DNA of 64,000 nucleotides from Pseudevernia furfuracea (Eukaryota; Ascomycota; Lecanoromycetes; Lecanorales; Parmeliaceae), in the NCBI GenBank assembly GCA_022315425.1, contig JAIUPT010000024.1, positions 496,001 through 560,000 of the forward strand, written 5' to 3'. Below, in pieces: positions 44,180 to 55,584 of this stretch; within the stretch, counting starts at the first letter, position 1, and each line of letters opens with the position of its first letter. The notes beneath the pieces are model-generated. The model had not been told where the DNA came from. It saw nothing but the letters and a program-made list of their open reading frames with translations, and searched no databases. Made by a program: the position numbers and the translations under genes.

Positions 44180-45521
44180 AGTGCATTGTCGGGTTTGTCG
44201 ATAAGGCTTGGAGGGCCGCAGGCGGATGGGATTGTGTTGCCGGAGTATGAGATGTGACGCCTGCTGAGACGAGGTCTTATGTCGATTAATGCAGTCGGTA
44301 TTTTGTTTCGTAGTCGCGTTAGGCAGGTTGACTTGCCTTGCTGCCTTCTTTTGCACCTTGGATTGCGCTTCGATGTCGCCTGACCTCTCATCGCTTCGAT
44401 GTATCTCATTCGTGATTGGCGGCCTTTCAGAGCACAGAGATGCTGCGATAGACACGTGCAAGCGATTTGTCGTTGGAGGATCTGATTGTGACACAGAATT
44501 ACATCACATGATATCTCCATGTGTCACATCACTCCTACCTAGAGATCAACCTCTGTCTCGCTCTTCAATCGTCTCAGTACTCGACTCGCTGCAAGACCCC
44601 ACGGCATAAAAATTGATATACCAAGACCAAAGCCCGCACCCCGTCGAGCGCCCAACAACTCTCCATGCCTTCATTCTCGCAATAAAGGAATCGCCCAGCG
44701 AGGCCATCAGCGGGGTAAGCAAACAACATCACTGCTCCAGCTTTGTCTAGGTCCCTTCACGAAAAAAATCAGAATCTGGCCCTATCCCTACCCTAGTAGC
44801 TAGACACAGCCTCTACATCGGCTGCAAAGTATGCTGAGACCTCGCTATTGATCTTGAATATGCCTTTGAATACACGCGTCAAGACCCTCTGTCATTTAAG
44901 CATCCAGAGATTTGACAAAACGTCGGATTTTCAATTGTGTTATAGGTTGCTGAATGTGGAGATGGGATAAATGATGAAGAAGTTGTAAGAAGAGGTGCAG
45001 ATGTCGTTGGTGCCGGGGTAAGGGTTGGGGGGGAAGTGGAGATGGATTAGAGTGAGGGTTGGAAAGGACTGATGGGAAGGATGGGAAGGATAGGAAGGAG
45101 TTGAAGAACGGGACGGATGTGAAGAATGGGAAGGGTAAGGATTGGGAAGGAGGGGAGAAGGTCGTCGGAGATGATAAGGCGGGGTGTATGGATGGGGAAC
45201 GAAGTCGTTGGGAGACGCTGACGCTGACGCTGGAAATGAGGATGCGAATGCACAAGCTGACAGTGAGGCAATGGTGCGTGGTGATGACGAGGCAACAGGG
45301 TTGTTGAGAGGAGGCGTGAGGGCCTCAAGTCGGTGCTGCGTACGTTCTGACAACCTCCAAGCTCAGTGCTTGCGACATCCGACGGCATCTGGACAAGTGT
45401 AGCCAGGTGATGCATATGTACGTACAGCAAGCGCAATCGCAACGATGAATGTCGAAAAGGCGCATGCCCAGTGGAGACTCAACGAATATCATAAAATCCG
45501 ATACTGGGGCAAATTCAGTCC
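44180..45521. other. Intergenic, GGAA-rich
   Basis: It contains a GGAAGGA/GGATGGGAA-rich tract (45055-45165). Open frames there are low-complexity. No gene is supported. Confidence 0.55.
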
Positions 45522-46926
45522 TCACATCTTCCCTTTCGTTTCGTGTGCCGCAAGCCTGGAATACATCGACTTTTCAAAAAGCGTAATCATCTTCTCAACC
45601 TTCACGTCTCCAGGCGGCTGAACTTGCCCGCCATACAAGCCGCAAAGGCCGGCTTGGCGGTCGATAAACTGTACCCTGGTTAACATCATATCGTCCTCCA
45701 TGCGAATACCAACGAGAGGGGAGAATGTTGCAAACGTGCCATCAACGTACCCAAAACAAATTCGGCAACCCACTCCATATCAGCGTATTCTGCCCCCTCC
45801 ACCCTTCGTCCGCCTCCGTCGTCAATATGCCACCAATGCCCCAGTCCAAAGGCACTCGTGTTGGGAATTCCCCCACGAAGAACTCCGTGGTTTTCGGATC
45901 CGCCATCAGCCGTGCCTGTGCTTCTTGACTCTGTTTCGTCAACTGCGGCTGGAACATCTGCGCTGTCGTGGAGCGCTTGAGAATTTTTTCATCATCAAGA
46001 AGTATAGACCGAAGAATCTTGAAATAATCAGGCATAGATGCAGAAGCGCCGTGGCCGCCAAAACAATCTATGCCTCCGGGTAATTTGGGGCCGTACGGGT
46101 CGTGGGTTACTTTGCCAGTTTCCTCGTCTCGGATAGTCATGCTTGCCATGCGGCTTTTCATTTGCGGATGCTGATCTGGCCAAAAGGTTATGTCCTTGAT
46201 ACCCAACGGTTGCCAGATATTCGCTTTCATGTACTGCTCCAGCGTCTGGCCAGTGATGCGTTCGATAAGCTTACCAGCCCAGTCGATGCTGATACTGTAA
46301 TACCAGCTGGTGCCGGGCTCATAGATGAGAGGCTGAGTGCAGCACTCTTCTACTGTCGCACCGGTAGCCATCTTGAAATTCCGGGTGTGCTTGCGATAGC
46401 GCTGGACGTGCTGATTCGTTGACAAGTAGCATAGGCCAGCTGAGTGGGTTAGGAGATGGCTATCTTTCTCAGCCTCAATCTCCCATACGCCATCCATGAA
46501 AGAGATAGAAGCTGAATTCTTACCGTAGATTGATCGTATTCTGCCTCTCGTTCATGATCGGTTCGCCAGTGGCCTCGTCGAATCCTGTCAAGATACCCTG
46601 AGCCGCAAGCTCCGGCAGGATCTCTGCTACATCAGTGTCGAGGGTTACTAAGCCGCGCTCAACGCATTGCATGGCGGCGATTGAAGTCATCAACTTCGTG
46701 CAGGAGGCTATGCGCATGACGGTATTCATTTTGAGCGGCTCATGGGTATCGAGGGAGCGGACGCCGAACGCGCGGGCGTAGTGGAATGAGCCTAGGGTTC
46801 CGTCAGTGGACGACCCTGGGTTAGCAGCGCCGATCAAATACCACTGCGATTTGAAGCGAGCAGGACCGCGCCAGGAATTGTGCCATCTTTGCAGGCTGTC
46901 TCGAATTGCTCTTCCATCGAAGGCAT
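45522..46926 (-). CDS. Beta-lactamase-fold hydrolase / LovD-like transesterase, 402 aa
   Basis: Exons 46842-46926, 46524-46791, 45751-46459 and 45522-45668 join in phase across introns of 50, 64 and 82 nt. Each junction restores a family motif: 'LASNRSGSFHYARAFGVRSL', 'NLRHLLTHSAGLCY', 'GLPNLFWFIDRQAG'. The class C beta-lactamase motif SxxK is SCTK with the nucleophile Ser at about residue 58 and Lys at 61. The second motif, Tyr-Ser, lies at about Tyr172. Late in the protein 'IWSGLPNLFW' takes the place of the KTG box. Length and spacing agree with LovD-type acyltransferases (about 400 residues), which move an acyl group from a thioester to an alcohol in secondary metabolism; simple esterase activity is the alternative. 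It is cytosolic, with no signal peptide. It lies beside an acyltransferase on the same strand. Confidence 0.88.
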
Positions 46927-47434
46927 GTTTTCGAGGAAATCAAAGAGTGAGGAAGATGTTGACTTGTAGGTCAAACGTGTTTAGTTCGCAACCGAGGATG
47001 TATTTCTACGTACGTACTGTTTAGATATACTGTGAAGGTGTGAAATGTTGTGTACCTTGAATCGAGAAATGTGTTGAAGATAGTGGCAATCAGCCCTATC
47101 TACTAGCGGCTTGGCAACGGCACACACTTGATGGGTTTCACACTCCATGTATTCTTACCTCCTTAGAGCATTATCTAGACAGCCTGATGGCCTGTTATTC
47201 AACAAAATGCTTACATTATAACTTCAAGCTGACATAATCACAAATGTAAGCTAACAGCACGCTAAGATATCAGATTAACCAACTACTAATACTCAGTCAA
47301 GTCAGTTTCACCCAAGATCTCATCTCCAAGAGGCCTCCCTTAAAATTGGCCATCCTATTCATTAATCTCCCATAGTCTTCTACGATTCTGGCAAACTACT
47401 ACATGTATACAAAGTCACGCCATGTCCACACTCC
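46927..47434. other. Intergenic / promoter region
   Basis: A 508-bp AT-rich gap between two co-directional cluster genes, likely the promoter of the transesterase gene. No ORF is seen. Confidence 0.5.
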
Positions 47435-48985
47435 CTAGCTACATCGCCACTGCGCGAACTCCGTGAATAAAGAATCCTTCATCAATCTTTGAAAATGACC
47501 GTTCTGCAATCCAAGCTGTACTTCAACACCACCTTGTCTCGCTTCCGACTCTCCATTCGAGCCTTCGGTGCTAGGCAAGCGCGGAAAGATTATGAAAATA
47601 CCGTCCGTTTTGAACTTTCGCCCAAGTCGGACTCGCTCACAAGCGCCACCTACCGTGCTGCCCCAGTCCAGGCTGTAATAGGGCTGCCTGGCCCAAGTGC
47701 TGCAACCGAGACTATACTCGACGGCTGGTCGCCTGCGAGGTGCTAGCCGACCTACATCGTCAACATTCCGGACCATTTGGATTACGTCTCGGACGTAGGT
47801 ATCATCCACGGCATTGACTGCCTTCCGGACGAGTGAAGCCGCTTTCGCAAGACGTCCAGGCTGCTGAGAGGTCAACTCATCGGCCTTCGAAAATGTTTTA
47901 GCAATGAGGACCACGTTGCCACAGTAATGTGGAGACATTGGCGGACGAAGTTGACTTCGACCGTTCACCGTCATCCCAAATATTGGGAAGATCTCACTTG
48001 TTGGCTTTGTACTCTCGGCCACTCGAGCGGACGTTATGCAGCACCAGAAAAGCGCAATGAGGGCATCGTTAGTGGAGATCCAAGCGGTGCCCTCATCTGA
48101 ATCATCAGGGCTTGGCATCGTCGCGGCCGTCTTCAAAAGCCCGAGTGCCTCATCAGAAAAGAAAAAGGTCGCTGAAGACACATTTTGGGAATCAGGATAA
48201 TAGGCGCCGGGTTCAGCTGCCCTCACCGCTGCTCCTTCCGGCGCAAGAGTATATTCCGGATGATCTTCCAGTCTCCCAATCCCTGCTCCTTGCAACAAAG
48301 GACTCCGGTCGAACCATTGCGACGTGACAGAGTCCAGATCAACGTCCCCTCGACAGCATGAAGACCAAAGCTTCATCACGTTGAAAAGCCCCACCTCATC
48401 GAGTACACAGTGATGGACTGCAAAAAACAGAAGCAGCCCTCCGCGCAAGAAGTTTACTTGCGCCACCATGACAGGCGTAGAGTCTGCCGCTTTTCCAAAC
48501 AGTTTTGGCGCAATGGCATCAAATGCTATCTTGTCTGGAGGAAAGTGTGCGGCCCGTAGCTGTTTGTAATCATACTCATCACGCAGGTCGTTAGTGGAAA
48601 GAATATCTTGAGCCTCAAAGTATGGGCTTTGGACACTCAAGGACCCCTTCTGATCTCCCTTTTGCTTGCTCAGGGCCACTGAGCCTGCCATTATGGGGAT
48701 CCTTTCGAGCGTCAGTGCGAGAGCAGCTCGAAGATTTGAGGTGAGCGCGGCCGGCTCAGCTGTAGAAGGGAAGTAGAGCAGCTTTGGAACATGTATCCGC
48801 GGCATCACCATGTCAATAGGAGACAGTGAGAACTCGACGGTCTTCATGTCTGGCCTTGTGCGACCTGACAATGTCGGATTCCCCGGAGTAACCCTCTTGA
48901 ACGTGGAACAAGACGGACACCAAGGAGGATTGGCCGACTGGTTGAGGGGCAATACATGATGACTTGGAGCTTGTTGTAAATCCAT
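47435..48985 (-). CDS. BAHD/trichothecene-type O-acyltransferase, 516 aa
   Basis: An uninterrupted 516-residue frame of the transferase family (PF02458 type). The catalytic HxxxD is in 'VHHCVLDEVG' (His192, Asp196). The structural DFGWG equivalent appears as 'SLDWGSTVGGACERVR' (about residue 440). Other family features are 'FSLSPIDMVMPRIHVPKLLYF' near the N-terminus and 'DGIFIIFPRLP' followed by 'GGVEVQLGL' near the C-terminus. These enzymes transfer an acyl group from acyl-CoA to a hydroxyl or amine in secondary metabolites; fungal examples include trichothecene 3-O-acetyltransferases. It is cytosolic. It is divergent from the P450 gene, with about 1.1 kb between them that may act as a shared promoter. 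Confidence 0.9.
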   Translation of the reverse strand: MDLQQAPSHHVLPLNQSANPPWCPSCSTFKRVTPGNPTLSGRTRPDMKTVEFSLSPIDMVMPRIHVPKLLYFPSTAEPAALTSNLRAALALTLERIPIMAGSVALSKQKGDQKGSLSVQSPYFEAQDILSTNDLRDEYDYKQLRAAHFPPDKIAFDAIAPKLFGKAADSTPVMVAQVNFLRGGLLLFFAVHHCVLDEVGLFNVMKLWSSCCRGDVDLDSVTSQWFDRSPLLQGAGIGRLEDHPEYTLAPEGAAVRAAEPGAYYPDSQNVSSATFFFSDEALGLLKTAATMPSPDDSDEGTAWISTNDALIALFWCCITSARVAESTKPTSEIFPIFGMTVNGRSQLRPPMSPHYCGNVVLIAKTFSKADELTSQQPGRLAKAASLVRKAVNAVDDTYVRDVIQMVRNVDDVGRLAPRRRPAVEYSLGCSTWARQPYYSLDWGSTVGGACERVRLGRKFKTDGIFIIFPRLPSTEGSNGESEARQGGVEVQLGLQNGHFQRLMKDSLFTEFAQWRCS

Positions 48986-50077
48986 TATCGCAGGATTGTC
49001 CTATGGCAGTAATGAAGTTTTTGGAAATCTTGTTTAGTGATTTGTAAAAAACTTGTCTCTGTCCTGGGAAAACGGGTTTCCGATTTATGAAACAAGCATG
49101 TCATCGTCGATCAACACTCCCCTGCACTTTCTTGTCTACCGTACCTACCTACTTCATACCTTACACCCCGGTCGATATCTGAGCACGGCCAAAGTCTATT
49201 GGATTGGCAAGGCCCGAAGCATCAGGTTTTGCATTGCCTTTTGCCATGAGGGTGTACACTGGTGCAGATTGCGTGCACAATGCTGTCACTGAGTCAGGTT
49301 TCTTTCCAATTCTCACTGTTTGAGATAAGAAAATTGGAGCAATCGATAGCGCTTCGACCATTACCTGTCAGTCTACAGGCTCGGCACGGCCACTTACAAA
49401 GCGACCGAGAAGCGAGCGAATGATCGTGCTGGGTATGGGCTCCTGCACGCACGCAGAACGGCCTAGTACCTGCGCATGGTGGGATGGGGATATACCCACA
49501 TCAGCAACCTCGGCAGAAAAAGCGACCCTGCATATGCAAGGTGTCGCACCCTCACAGCGCCCCGCACGAGCGTCCTCTTGCCACATCCCATTGACCAGGT
49601 AATCAGGCTACCGGTAGGTCCACTATGTAGCTATCGTCGTGCTTCGTGGCCATGTTTCGAGACTTCGGCAACAAAACACACATGCAAGCTGTCGTGTCCC
49701 CTCGCTGGATTCGCCCCCGAATTCACTCACTAGTCAGACCTTGGAAGAAGTCCGAGGGTCTGAACCAACTTTCAGAAGTTTCACCAGGCTCAGAAAAGTA
49801 CCCTTGTAAGAGGCCGTGCGTATGCATGATGTCGTACGCCTCATTCCATCGGACACCTATGTACCACCAATCGATAGGATAAAGTTCGTTGAGCTTGACC
49901 CAACAGATAGGATTCCCTGTTTCGGCAAATGCCGAAGTCGACAATTGTTGCTGTGGCTTCTCTCCCTTCATCACTACCTACCTATTTTCTCATTTATTGA
50001 AAGCCATCAGTTAGGTGAACATTGTACCCTGTTTGTTTGACTTCAACTCCGCCGACGGCTTGCAACATTTTCTCACC
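48986..50077. promoter_or_regulatory. Divergent promoter region between acyltransferase and P450
   Basis: The two flanking cluster genes are transcribed away from this 1.1-kb gap. A minus-strand frame at 49723-49974 (83 codons) has protein-like composition ('WWYIGVRWNEAYDIMHTHG') but no start context or domain that I recognise. No TATA box or operator can be named with confidence. Confidence 0.45.
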
Positions 50078-52062
50078 ATGATTTTGCTGTCGCTGAGTAT
50101 CGGGTGCGCTTTCTCGTTGCTGGTCCTCATCCTCTCCAAGATCATCTCAGGTGTGATAGCCAAGAGGCAATGTCAAGCGGAAGCAGCGCGGCTAGGCTGC
50201 GAGCCAGCGCCTGCTCTACCCACCACGGGGTTCCTTGGGCTGACTCGACTACTTGATCATCTGAAGGCCACGCGGGAGGAACGGGGCTCGCAGCAATTTG
50301 TGGAGTTGATGAATGAGGTAGGCCAGAGTGGGACAGTCCACACGTGTCGGGTTCAAGGTAAATCTCGCTCTTTCTATATTGATCCATTGATTTGGAAAGT
50401 CCTGGAGATTGACATGAGTAGCGTTGGGCTCTGAGTTGTTGGTGACCCGGGACCCGGAGAATGTGAAGGCCATCTTTGTTTCCCATGCCTCGAGTTTCGA
50501 GATTGCTTCGTATAGGTATGTTGCTGGGACAATCACATTTGCCTCTCCTGAGTCGCAAGACTGTTTGGGAGGGAATTCCCCTCTTGACTTGTTGCGTGAC
50601 TCGGATCTTATCGAGAGGGAAAACATGCCTAACATAGGATTCGATAGGGCCGGGTGTTTTGAGCCCCTGTTGGGTTTAGGAATATTTACTTCGCGTGGTG
50701 AGCCTTGGCGTCACTCCAGGGCGCTTTTACGACCACAATTTTCGCGTGAGCAGATATCGGACTTGGACCTGGATGAGAGGCATTTCAACAACTTGTCCGG
50801 TATGCTCAAGACGGGAGCCAATGGCTGGACTGATGTCGTCGACCTCCAACCAATCTTTCTCAAGATGACGCTTGGACTGATGACCGAGTTCCTCTACGGC
50901 GATGTGCCGTCGCAAACGGGCCAGAAGACTGATGTTCCTGACGTAGAGAAATTCGAGTATCATTTTGACGCTGGCAAAAGTTATCTAGGCACCAGAATGA
51001 CTTTGGGGAAATTCCACTGGCTGTACCATTCACCGAAATTTTTTCATCACTGCGAGAAGGCTCACGAATACGTGGATTACATTGTGGGAGCAAAGCTTCA
51101 ACGTGACCGAACGAAGCCCCCAATGGAAAAGGTACCCCAGGAGCCTACAACGAAAGGCAAGTTTGTCTTGTTGGACGAGCTAGCAGAGCAGACCAATAAC
51201 GCTTTGGAGATACGCAATGAGACTCTTAACATATTGAGTGCGGGTCGGGACACCACTGCCTCTTTACTGACTTGGGTTTTCTACCTCCTTTCACGCTCCC
51301 CTCGGGTATTCAACCAGCTCCGTACTACAGTACTGGCAGAAATCGGACCAGACGCTTCCAGCGTCGACTTCAAGAAGCTGAGGTCGTGTCAGTATCTGCA
51401 ACATGTCATCAACGAAACTTTGCGTATCATTGGCATTTTGCCAACCATGGAGCGAGAGACCATTGAGGATACTGTCTTACCCCGTGGCGGCGGTCCCGAC
51501 GGCTCAAAGCCCGTCTTCCTTCCAAAAGGGCAGCGAGTTTTGATCTCGGTCTACGCTATGTTGCAGCGTTGCGATATCTGGGGAGACGACCCGGAAGTGT
51601 TCAGACCGGAGCGTTTTGAAGGCCGTAAACCTGGATTTGAATTCATACCATTTGGCGGCGGGCCTCGGAAATGCGTTGGTCGTAAGCGAGCTCTTTTGTA
51701 AACCCCTGCAATGTCGCAGGATTTGCTGAACATTTCTCTTAGAACAAATGGCCCGCAATGAGACCTCCGTAAGTTGGAATTTGCTTCTCCCACATACCCT
51801 TCGGATCGTCAAAAATGTTCCCAGTGGATGTGTTCTACCCCCAAATTATTCCTCGAGCTACCTCTTGTGATCTACCTGATGTTGCTACCAAAGTATACTG
51901 ACTGAAAATACCCTCTGATAGTACACCCTCGTACGCCTCCTCCAGAGATTTGACAAGCTGGAAAACTTTGAGCCGCCAGGACGGATGAGGTTCCAGCAAA
52001 CACTTTCGATCCGTAGTGGAACCGGAGCAGTGCTCCGACTCCACGAAGCAAAGTCAGGATGA
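50078..52062 (+). CDS. Cytochrome P450, CYP52-like, 568 aa
   Basis: Four exons (50078-50357, 50422-51681, 51743-51768, 51922-52062) join in phase. Exon 3 is a 26-nt micro-exon that completes 'GPRKCVGQQMARNETS' and runs into 'YTLVRLLQRFDKLENFEPPG'. An N-terminal membrane anchor (MILLSLSIGCAFSLLVLILS) points to the endoplasmic reticulum. The P450 marks are the I-helix AGRDTT (about residue 367), the K-helix ETLR, 'FRPERFEG' and heme-binding FGGGPRKCVG (Cys about 511). 'FEPLLGLGIFTSRGEPWRHS' followed by 'RALLRPQFSREQ' is very like the CYP52 group of alkane and fatty-acid hydroxylases. It probably hydroxylates a long hydrophobic chain; the true substrate is unknown. It is divergent from the acyltransferase. 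Confidence 0.92.
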
Positions 52063-52945
52063 AGTTGCCCCTACCCCCACGTCGTTGAAGCCCGGAAGTC
52101 GTATCGTTGGGCTAAATCTTGTAGGGGTGTGCGTACTTTTTATGCGAGCTACGGGAGGAGGAAGTAGACATAGACGCACCATCAGCGAGATAGAAGCATG
52201 AGAGAAATATATATGACATGTCGCAAGAGTGACAAGCTGAGTTGAAAATCCCCAGGCACGGCAAACCGCACCAGGTTCTGCCAAAGGTCGGCCTAGACTA
52301 TAGTCCTCGCCTCTCCGATGCCATTTTAATTGTTCATTTCAGGGTCCCATGCGTGATTGTAACAGGATAGGGTCCGTTGATCAGGTTTTGACGTTGCCTG
52401 GGCGGACAATTTAGGCTCTGTTCTTGTCTCGGTGTCAATGTTGGCGGATACCCCATTGTTTTTTGTCTAGCAGTCTAAAGGTCCGGTTCAGATCTCTTGC
52501 ATGTATCTGGCTGCAGCTGGTCTTTTCGCATCCTCAACAGACGCGCTCAAAAGAACGCGCGTTGATGACTGCGCTCAAGCCGAGGCACCGAGGCTCACCT
52601 TGGTCTGGTTTCTGCCAACCAACTGCTGTAAGTTTGTATGTTGTCACTTGACAACGAAAGCGCTGATTGCAAATTTGATTTTATGAGTAACACGAATCGG
52701 ATCATTGAATAAATAGTTCTTTGACCACGAGTATACGCGCAGTTTGCATTTTGAGTCGTTGAAGAAGTATACGAATACGAAAGCGCGCTAAGAGACGGGC
52801 CGACCGCCGATAGGGCTGACTTCTGTTTCGAAATTTATGCTCACTCCAACACTCCTTCAATGCTGCTTCCATCGCACCATCGCAACATCAAGTGTAGTCA
52901 TGAAACACATATAAATGATACTGATATGGCATTCCTGAACACCGA
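52063..52945. other. Intergenic, no gene seen
   Basis: Only short frames are present. It probably holds the P450 terminator and the promoter of the next gene. Confidence 0.5.
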
Positions 52946-54145
52946 ATGAACTTTTGCAATATGCTCCACTCGAGGAGGCTAGAATCAGTAACCATACCGG
53001 TTGCCTGGCGATTCTTTCCCCAGAGGCAAATCACCAGAAACTTGACACAAAATCATGCGCCCGTCTTCAAGAAGCATCTGGTAGAAGCAAAGACTGAAAA
53101 ACATACGAAAAAGTACGAAGCAGCATTTCGCTCGTTCTGGCAGGTTCGCGGCGACAAATTGACGAAATTCCGGCTCGGCAATTGGTCCAAGAAACCTGTC
53201 CCAGATTATCACAACCCCGCACCCCGCCAGGACGTATCTGCAACCCAAAAATGGCTCACGGCAGTTGGATCCGATTTCCGTGTCGTCCCAAGAGATCTTC
53301 CTCAGGTCGAGTTTCCAGCTGGTGACATTACGCTCATCCCACCCGCTCCTGCAAAAACACGCACGCGTACTCGTACGGATGAGGACAGGCAAAGGGTGGA
53401 GGCTGTTTTGAAATTACCAATGTCTCCATTGGCGCGATATGTCTCTCCCGAGATGATTGACAGGCTCAAGGAGTCGCCGTACTATGTGCACGACGAGGAC
53501 GCCGTAGTACTCCGATGCCATCAGCACCGGAGCCAACCGGCGAACCGGCGGCAGATTTTGGCACATGTTACCTGCTTGATCAGGAACGTCGCACAGGAGA
53601 TTGTGTACAGAGAAAAAATGGGGGACATCAGTGATTTGCAGTAAGACAGCAGTGCAGTTCAGTGCGGTTGCGCCATTGTACTGACGTGGTATGACTTTAG
53701 GCCCGGGCTCGCCTCTGAAGATGAGAGCAAGGCGATGGCGTGGAACTTGAAGAAGTCTTTCACTCTCAAATTGAAACAACGAATCAAACGAGAAGCTAAG
53801 GGTGGGAGGCTCGAAATTGAACAACAACGAAATGAGGAAGCTCAGAATAAGCGAGAAGCTGAGGGTGAGAGGCTCGAAATTGAACAACAACGAAATGAGG
53901 AAGCTCAGAACAAGCGAGAAGCTGAGGGTGAGAGGCTCCAAATTGAACAACAACGAAATGAAGAAGCTCAGAATAAGCGGAAGCCGAAGAGGGCCAACAC
54001 TCTCCAGACAATAGAACCAAAGACAGAGGAGGCTAAACTTAAGAGAAAAGAGAGGAAGAAGGAGAAGATGAGGAAGAAGAGAAAGGCGAAGAGGGCGAAG
54101 AGTCCAAATGCTTTAATATCACCCGAGGATTCGAAAGAGGATTGA
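52946..54145 (+). CDS. ArfB/ICT1-like (RF-1 domain) protein without visible GGQ, coiled-coil tail, 379 aa
   Basis: Exons 52946-53640 and 53701-54145 flank a 60-nt intron (GTAAGA...TTTAG) and encode 379 residues. The Arg-rich, acid-free N-terminus (MNFCNMLHSRRLESVTIPVA) looks like a mitochondrial presequence. Residues about 150-225 resemble the RF-1 domain of peptidyl-tRNA hydrolase ArfB/ICT1: 'VLKLPMSPLARYVSPEMIDR' and 'SPYYVHDEDAVVLRCHQHRS', then 'QPAN'. The Gly-Gly-Gln loop that should precede this is replaced by an Arg/Thr run ('TRTRTRTDEDRQR'), so hydrolase activity is doubtful. The tail is a charged coiled coil built from a 21-residue unit repeated three times and ends in a Lys/Arg-rich block. 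The family call is by eye; the role is unknown. Confidence 0.55.
53789..53977 (+). repeat. Three tandem 63-bp in-frame units
   Basis: The units at 53789-53851, 53852-53914 and 53915-53977 are nearly identical and each encodes 21 residues of the type REAEGERLEIEQQRNEEAQ plus NK. The length is a multiple of 3, so copy number can vary without frame loss. Confidence 0.93.
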
Positions 54146-54984
54146 ATCCGACAGATGCTGCCCATTGCTATATCATGCAGCTTGGCACTAAGTACTGTTC
54201 CAACAATTGCAACGATTAGGCAAAAGACCCTGTGAGTGAGTGGAACAGACGTTCACGCGAAAAAGACGTTTTGTGGCATACATCGACTGCCCGATTTCTA
54301 AAAATACTGCACCGGAAGTAGAGCTCATGCGTCAGTTGATCTCTCAATTGGGCGACTTGCAGGGTGCTACTGTACAACGGCTGCACCTACCGCAGATCCG
54401 CAGCAAGGGGTATCTTGTGATAAGCCGTACGAGATCTGAGCCAGAATCTGAGCTTAGAGGCCAAAGTAGGCCAGGACAGAACAAAGGTCCAGTTGAATTG
54501 CCTCCACCATTTGATATTGGTCGTTATCTACCATTGGTCGATTGGAGAGTGAAAGACTTCAAGGTCTGAGCTCCTATTTTAGTTGTCAGGTCGTTTTAAA
54601 TCTCTCCACTCAGAATTGTAATTTCCGGATTGTCATCGCCGGGACTATTTCCGCTGGAATGTAGCCCCACCTATTATCGAAAATGGACGTCTGCATGGAG
54701 AACGCTGCACATTTAGCCCAGCCCCGCAGCAAGAGGGGTTTTACAATATGTCATCGTGTTGGAGCCTAGAGCAAGTCATCTCTTCTTTCCAAGTGAAGTC
54801 ATCCTTATCAACTACGTCCTCGTCTCAAGAGCAGGTTGATTATAATGCTTCGCCCTGCCGTGGCTGCATATAGTGCTTCATCATCTGTTCAGCATACCAC
54901 AATTCTCAGCTTACTCTCCAAATCCTATTCAAAACAATCAACCCCGGCCCCGAACCCTGACCGTGAGATCTCTGCGACCAAGCG
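54146..54984. other. Region with an unresolved plus-strand ORF
   Basis: A 109-codon plus-strand frame ending at 54569 has protein-like content ('VAYIDCPISKNTAPEVELMRQ') but no ATG; it could be a lost exon or a relic. An ATG at 54845 begins a presequence-like stretch with 'EISATKRWLAA', which resembles 'DVSATQKWLTA' in the preceding gene, but it is out of frame with the RF-1-like gene that follows. Confidence 0.35.
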
Positions 54985-55584
54985 ATGGCTCGCTGCTCGG
55001 GAGAATGGGCAGCAACAGCCCCTCCAAACACGACGAGTGTGAAATACAGCCATAGCTCTCATAGCACGAAACTGGGGAGGTGAGTACAACATTGCTACGG
55101 TGAACGCTGTCGAAAAGTTCACAATCTTAGCGCCAACACAAAAGCCACGCTACGGGTATCTCTCAACGAACTGTCGAAAGAAATTCCCCCAGAAATGGCC
55201 GAAGGTGTTAGGAACTTAAAGTCGTACTATGTTCGGAGCACAGACACTCTCGAGATCTCTTCCGATGAAAGCAGGAGGCAGAAAGAGAATCTGGAGAGTT
55301 GTTATCGGAAGCTCGATAGCTCGCTCGTGCAAGTCGCGAATGATGCTGTTGCAAGAGAAGCGCGAACAGATCAAGCCACCGTCAGTCGACAGCAAAAGTA
55401 AGCGTCCGCTTAGCACGCCTGTATAGTACCAATATAAACATCTCCATCAACTACGCTGATCGAGTTTATGAATAGAGTAGTGGATATTCCGCGCCGTGAA
55501 TGGCGCCAGATGAGCCGAAAGCAACGCAAAGCTCACATCACTCAAAGATTGGGAGATCAGCAAAATTACGCAGGAAACATTTAG
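54985..55584 (+). CDS. Second ArfB/ICT1-like protein, GGQ loop lost, 156 aa (possibly a pseudogene)
   Basis: Exons 54985-55079, 55131-55397 and 55476-55584 join in phase across introns of 51 and 78 nt. The RF-1 domain is clearer than in the neighbour: 'ANTKATLRVSLNELSKEIPP', 'SYYVRSTDTLEISSDESRRQ' and 'KENLESCYRKL'. The tail is basic. In active ArfB-type enzymes SSGPGGQNVNKVN precedes the N-T-K-A-T-L-R segment; here that place reads 'SSHSTKLGSAN', so the catalytic GGQ is missing. A presequence-like stretch starting at 54845 is in another frame, so a 5' frameshift may have split the gene. It would have been a mitochondrial ribosome-rescue type protein. It is now a non-catalytic paralogue or a pseudogene. 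Confidence 0.5.
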
